This document shows, piece by piece, positions 13,176 through 16,530 of a stretch of 16,530 nt of DNA. The translations under genes and the position numbers were made by a program. Source of the stretch: DATBGZ01 sp036557785 (GTDB lineage Bacteria > Actinomycetota > Actinomycetes > Mycobacteriales > Micromonosporaceae); NCBI GenBank assembly GCA_036557785.1, contig DATBGZ010000041.1, forward strand, positions 1 through 16,530. Direction: 5' to 3'. How positions within the stretch are numbered: the stretch's first letter is position 1; every line of letters begins with the position of its first letter. A model generated the notes under the pieces. It was not told the DNA's origin. It searched no databases and saw only the letters and a list, made by a program, of their open reading frames with translations.

Positions 13176-14867
13176 ATGCGCTCGCGCGTCGAAGCACAGC
13201 TGCGCCCGCCCGGATTGCCCGCGGTGCCCCGGCGGTTGGCCGCACCCGATCCCGGCTGGGCGGAGACGACCGACGTCGTCGTGGTCGGTTCCGGGATCGC
13301 CGGGCTCACCTGCGCCCTGCACCTGCGGGAGGCCGGGCTGCACGTCACCGTGGTCACGAAGGAGAACATCGACGACGGCTCGACCCGGTGGGCGCAGGGT
13401 GGAATCGCGGCCGTACTCGACCCGCTGGACACGCCCGACGCGCACGCGCAGGACACGTTGGTGGCGGGGGTCGGCCTGAGTGACCCCGAGGCCGTACGGG
13501 TGCTGGTCACCGAAGGCCCGGCCCGGGTACGGGAGCTGATCCGGTGGGGAGCGCGGTTCGACCGGCACCCTGACGGCAGCCTCATGCTGACGCGGGAGGG
13601 TGGTCATCACGCGAACCGGATCGTGCACGCGGGCGGCGACGCGACGGGGGCCGAGGTCCAGCGAGCCCTGCACAAGGCGGTGCGGCGCGACCCGTGGATC
13701 CGGCTCGTCGAGCACGCGATCGTGCTGGATCTGTTGCGGGACAAGGACAGCCGGGCCTGCGGGGTTACCCTGCACGTGCTCGGCGAGGGCAGCGAGGACG
13801 GCGTCGGCGCGGTGCTCGGGGCGGCCGTGATCGTCGCCACGGGTGGCATGGGCCAGATCTTCGCGGCCACGACCAACCCGGTCGTGTCCACAGGGGACGG
13901 TGTCGCCCTCGCCCTGCGGGCCGGCGCGGCGGTCACCGACATCGAGTTCGTGCAGTTCCACCCGACCGCGTTCGCGCTCTCGGGCCAGGGCCGCACCGCG
14001 CAGCAGCCCCTCATCAGTGAGGCGATGCGCGGCGAGGGGGCGCACCTGGTCGACGCCGACGGAAAGCGCTTCATGGTCGGGCAGCACGATCTGGCCGAGC
14101 TCGCACCGCGCGACGTGGTGGCGAAGGGCATCCACCGCGTCCTGCTCGCCACCGGCGCGGACCACGTGTACCTCGACGCGCGGCATCTGCCCGACGTCGC
14201 CGGTCGTTTCCCGACCATCACCGCCGCCTGCCGGACGGCCGGCATCGACCCGGTCACCGACCTGATCCCGGTCGCACCCGCCGCCCACTACGCCAGCGGT
14301 GGCATCCGTACCGACCTCGACGGCCGCAGCTCCATCGATGGGCTCTACGCCTGCGGCGAGGCCGCCTGCACCGGGGTCCACGGAGCGAACCGGCTCGCTT
14401 CGAACTCGCTCCTGGAGGGCCTCGTCTTCTCCCGCCGCATCGCCGACGACATCGCCGGGCGGCTCTGTGGCGAGGGCGGCCGACCGGGCGACCCCGTCCG
14501 GGCCGAGCGGCACGAGTCCCCTGTGGAGTCCGGCTGGGTGGTGGACCCGGCCGTACGGCCCGTGGTCCAGCGCGCCATGACCCGAGGCGCGGGCGTGCTC
14601 CGGAGTGCGCAGTCCCTGGCCCAGACCGCCACCGCGCTCTCCGACGCCGGTACGGCACGCGGCCGACCGGCGACGGCGAGCTGGGAGGCGACGAACCTCA
14701 TCACGGTCGCCGCCGCACTGGTCGCAGCAGCGTGGCGGCGGCAGGAGACCCGGGGCAGCCACTGGCGGGAGGACTTTCCGCAGGCTCGCGACGAGTGGCT
14801 CGGCCATCTCGTCGCGGGCATCGACGCCGACGAGCGCATCGACGAGTCCTGGGAGAAGCTGCCGTGA
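13176..14867 (+). CDS. nadB: L-aspartate oxidase (NadB)
   Basis: A 563-residue flavoprotein oxidising L-aspartate to iminoaspartate, the first step of de novo NAD synthesis, in the cytosol. The FAD-binding Rossmann motif is DVVVVGSGIAGLTCALHL (33-50). Further signatures are STRWAQGGIAA (69-79), HHANRIVHAGGDATG (144-158), EFVQFHPTA (257-265), RGEGAHL (285-291), HYASGGI (371-377), and G-E-A-A-C-T-G at 394-400, followed by the GANRLASNSLLEGL stretch to 416. The C-terminal helical domain of the succinate dehydrogenase/fumarate reductase type is present, so the length is normal. ATG 13176 is preferred over GTG 13155 because of the -10 box placement. Its stop overlaps the nadC start (GTGA). nadA, the quinolinate synthase partner, is not adjacent here and must lie elsewhere. 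Confidence 0.96.
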   Translation: MRSRVEAQLRPPGLPAVPRRLAAPDPGWAETTDVVVVGSGIAGLTCALHLREAGLHVTVVTKENIDDGSTRWAQGGIAAVLDPLDTPDAHAQDTLVAGVGLSDPEAVRVLVTEGPARVRELIRWGARFDRHPDGSLMLTREGGHHANRIVHAGGDATGAEVQRALHKAVRRDPWIRLVEHAIVLDLLRDKDSRACGVTLHVLGEGSEDGVGAVLGAAVIVATGGMGQIFAATTNPVVSTGDGVALALRAGAAVTDIEFVQFHPTAFALSGQGRTAQQPLISEAMRGEGAHLVDADGKRFMVGQHDLAELAPRDVVAKGIHRVLLATGADHVYLDARHLPDVAGRFPTITAACRTAGIDPVTDLIPVAPAAHYASGGIRTDLDGRSSIDGLYACGEAACTGVHGANRLASNSLLEGLVFSRRIADDIAGRLCGEGGRPGDPVRAERHESPVESGWVVDPAVRPVVQRAMTRGAGVLRSAQSLAQTATALSDAGTARGRPATASWEATNLITVAAALVAAAWRRQETRGSHWREDFPQARDEWLGHLVAGIDADERIDESWEKLP

Positions 14868-15757
14868 CCGACCTCCAGCCGTCCACAGTAGAGTTACTGG
14901 CCGCGGTGGGCCTGCCCCACGATGAGGTGCTGCGCATCGCCACCACGGCCCTGCACGAGGACCTGGGCACGCCGCCGCTGGACGTGACCTCCGTGGCGAC
15001 CGTGGCAGCGGACCAGCGCGGCACGGGTGACCTCGTGGCCCGGGCCGACGGTGTCGTGGCGGGGCTCCCGGTGGTGGCGGTGGTCTTCGACCTGACCAGC
15101 GGCGGGGATGTCGCGTTCACGGCCCACGTCGCGGACGGGGCTCGCGTCGCCCGCGGCGACCGGATCGCCACCGTGACCGGACCGACCCGAGCGTTGCTCG
15201 CCGCGGAACGCACCACACTGAACCTGCTGTGCCGCGTCTCCGGCGTCGCGACCCACACCCGCGCCTGGGCCGACCGGCTCGCCGGAACGAAGGCGTTGGT
15301 GCTCGACACCCGCAAGACCACCCCGGGGCTGCGCGTGCTGGAGAAGTACGCCGTGCGCGCTGGCGGCGGCACGAACAAGCGCATGGGCCTGTTCGACGTG
15401 GCGATGGTGAAGGATAACCATGCCGTGGCGGCGGGCGGTGTCGTCGAGGCGTACCGGCGGGTCCGTACTGCCTTTCCAGACGTACCCGTGCAGGTCGAGG
15501 TGACCACAGTGGACGAAGCGGTCGCCGTGGTCGAGGCGGGAGCCATCTTCCTGCTCTGCGACAACATGAAGCCGGATCAGGTGCGGGCGGTGGTCGCGGC
15601 GGTCGGCGGTCGTGCCGAGCTCGAGGCGACCGGCGGCCTGACCCTCGAGGTGGCCGCGGAGTACGCCGCGACCGGCGTGGACTACCTCTCGGTCGGGGCG
15701 CTGACCCACTCGTCACCGATCCTGGACATCGCACTGGACCTGCGCGAGCAGGGATAG
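14864..15757 (+). CDS. nadC: Nicotinate-nucleotide pyrophosphorylase, carboxylating (NadC)
   Basis: A 297-residue quinolinate phosphoribosyltransferase converting quinolinate and PRPP to nicotinate mononucleotide, CO2 and pyrophosphate. Signatures are LHEDLGTPPLDVTS (30-43), ERTTLNLL (115-122), DTRKTTPGLR (148-157), KYAVRAGGGTNKRMGLFD (161-178), KDNH (183-186), QVEVTT (210-215), CDNM (232-235), EATGG (254-258) and DYLSVGALTHS (273-283). These cover the basic substrate-binding residues and the barrel phosphate sites. It starts at GTG 14864, overlapping the nadB stop by four bases, with GGGAG eight bases upstream, so translation is coupled. Length and motifs are complete. Confidence 0.96.
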   Translation: MTDLQPSTVELLAAVGLPHDEVLRIATTALHEDLGTPPLDVTSVATVAADQRGTGDLVARADGVVAGLPVVAVVFDLTSGGDVAFTAHVADGARVARGDRIATVTGPTRALLAAERTTLNLLCRVSGVATHTRAWADRLAGTKALVLDTRKTTPGLRVLEKYAVRAGGGTNKRMGLFDVAMVKDNHAVAAGGVVEAYRRVRTAFPDVPVQVEVTTVDEAVAVVEAGAIFLLCDNMKPDQVRAVVAAVGGRAELEATGGLTLEVAAEYAATGVDYLSVGALTHSSPILDIALDLREQG

Positions 15758-15767
15758 GGTGGGTGGC

Positions 15768-16530
15768 GTGCTGCTCTGTATCGACATCGGCAACACCAAT
15801 ACCGTGCTCGCGACCTTCGACGGCGAGACCATCGTGCACAGTTGGCGGGTCAAGACCGACGCCCAGTCGACCGCCGACGAGATGGGGCTGATGTTCCGGG
15901 GTCTCCTCGCTGGCGACAACGTCGCGGTCACGGCCGTCGCGGCCTGCTCGACCGTCCCGACGGCGTTGCGGTCGCTGCGCACGATGCTGGGGCGCTACTA
16001 CGGGCACGTACGCAGCGTCATCGTCGAGCCGGGCACGCGTACCGGTGTGCAGCTCGCCATCGACAACCCCAAGGAGGTTGGCGCGGACCGCGTGGTGAAC
16101 ACGCTGGCCGCCTACACCCTCTACGGTGGACCGTCCATTGTGGTGGACATCGGCACGACGATGACTTTCGACGTGATCAGCGCGCGGGGCGAGTTTCTCG
16201 GCGGTGCCTTCGCACCGGGCATCGAGATCTCGTTCGACGCGCTGGCCGCCCGTGCCGCGCAGCTGCGCAAGGTCGAGCCCGCCAAACCGCGGTCGGTCAT
16301 CGGCAAGAACACGGTGGAGTGCCTGCAGTCGGGCATGTACTTCGGCTACGCGGGTCTCGTCGACCGGATCGTGGAGCGGATGATCGAGGAGCTCGGCCCG
16401 CTGCAGGCGGTGGTCGCGACCGGCGGCCTGGCATCGGTGGTCGTGGACGAGTGCCGAACGATCACCCACCACGAGCCGATGATCACGCTGATCGGCCTGC
16501 GGATGGTCTACGACAAGAACGCCAAAGAGG
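15768..16530 (+). CDS. coaX: Type III pantothenate kinase (CoaX), 3' partial
   Basis: The reading frame runs off the right edge after 254 codons; the family is about 255-265 residues long, so only the tail is missing. The enzyme phosphorylates pantothenate as the first step of coenzyme A synthesis. ASKHA-fold motifs are CIDIGNTNT (4-12, phosphate 1), KEVGADRVVN (102-111, pantothenate site and catalytic Asp107), VVDIGTTMTFDV (125-136, phosphate 2) and GGAFAPGIEIS (145-155). GTG 15768 follows the nadC stop by ten bases, with GGGTGGG in between as ribosome site. Linkage of nadB, nadC and coaX in one transcript is common in actinomycetes and joins NAD and CoA cofactor supply. Confidence 0.95.
   Translation, partial: MLLCIDIGNTNTVLATFDGETIVHSWRVKTDAQSTADEMGLMFRGLLAGDNVAVTAVAACSTVPTALRSLRTMLGRYYGHVRSVIVEPGTRTGVQLAIDNPKEVGADRVVNTLAAYTLYGGPSIVVDIGTTMTFDVISARGEFLGGAFAPGIEISFDALAARAAQLRKVEPAKPRSVIGKNTVECLQSGMYFGYAGLVDRIVERMIEELGPLQAVVATGGLASVVVDECRTITHHEPMITLIGLRMVYDKNAKE

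Noticed and set aside
12339..14807. Leftward open frame of 822 codons antisense to the membrane protein and nadB
   Set aside because: It mirrors the third-position GC bias of two clear genes, is low-complexity and has no recognisable domain.
15117..16472. Leftward 451-codon open frame antisense to nadC and coaX
   Set aside because: Both sense genes have complete family motifs; the antisense frame has none.
1..16530. CRISPR array or rRNA genes
   Set aside because: No regularly spaced identical repeats beyond the pairs described, and no rRNA-like sequence seen.

Overview
This is a GC-rich window with the codon habits of an actinomycete: strong G/C at third codon positions, GTG starts and several apparently leaderless genes. 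The family is probably Micromonosporaceae or a close relative. That placement is inferred from gene content and style, not from a marker gene.

Layout. (1) 1-1097: the 3' end of a large polymorphic-toxin gene (end of a HINT self-processing domain plus a short toxin tip), followed by a probable immunity gene. (2) About 1190-7945: a compact actinomycete integrative and conjugative element (AICE). It holds a divergent GntR repressor, a small SCO3933-like protein, an FtsK/TraB-type translocation ATPase, a RepSA-type rolling-circle initiator, a MerR-fold excisionase, and a tyrosine integrase broken by a one-base frameshift. Two further genes follow: a small unknown protein and an AbiEii-like protein lacking its catalytic segment. 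(3) 7791-9013: a second, orphan toxin cassette with a remnant of the HINT end, an HNH nuclease toxin and a DUF4265-type immunity protein. (4) 9113-9625: a decayed ATPase-like fragment. (5) 9604-13112: accessory chromosomal genes, namely an F420-type luciferase-like oxidoreductase divergent from a MerR/GyrI-like regulator, a GNAT acetyltransferase, and a PadR regulator coupled to a membrane protein with a permease-prefix domain. (6) 13176-16530: the housekeeping cofactor operon nadB-nadC-coaX, with coaX running off the right edge.

How the parts fit. Both toxin cassettes carry an almost identical 50-bp stretch encoding the HINT end, about 7.9 kb apart, and the AICE lies between them. A tandem decamer, GTTG(C/A)TGTCA twice with a 12-bp period, occurs three times: after immunity gene 1, just before the HINT remnant of toxin 2, and after immunity gene 2. 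The simplest reading is an array of exchangeable toxin-immunity cassettes punctuated by this repeat, into which the AICE inserted, with the first two copies as candidate attL and attR. The frameshift separates the integrase catalytic residues, so the element is probably now fixed in place unless the frameshift is a sequence error.
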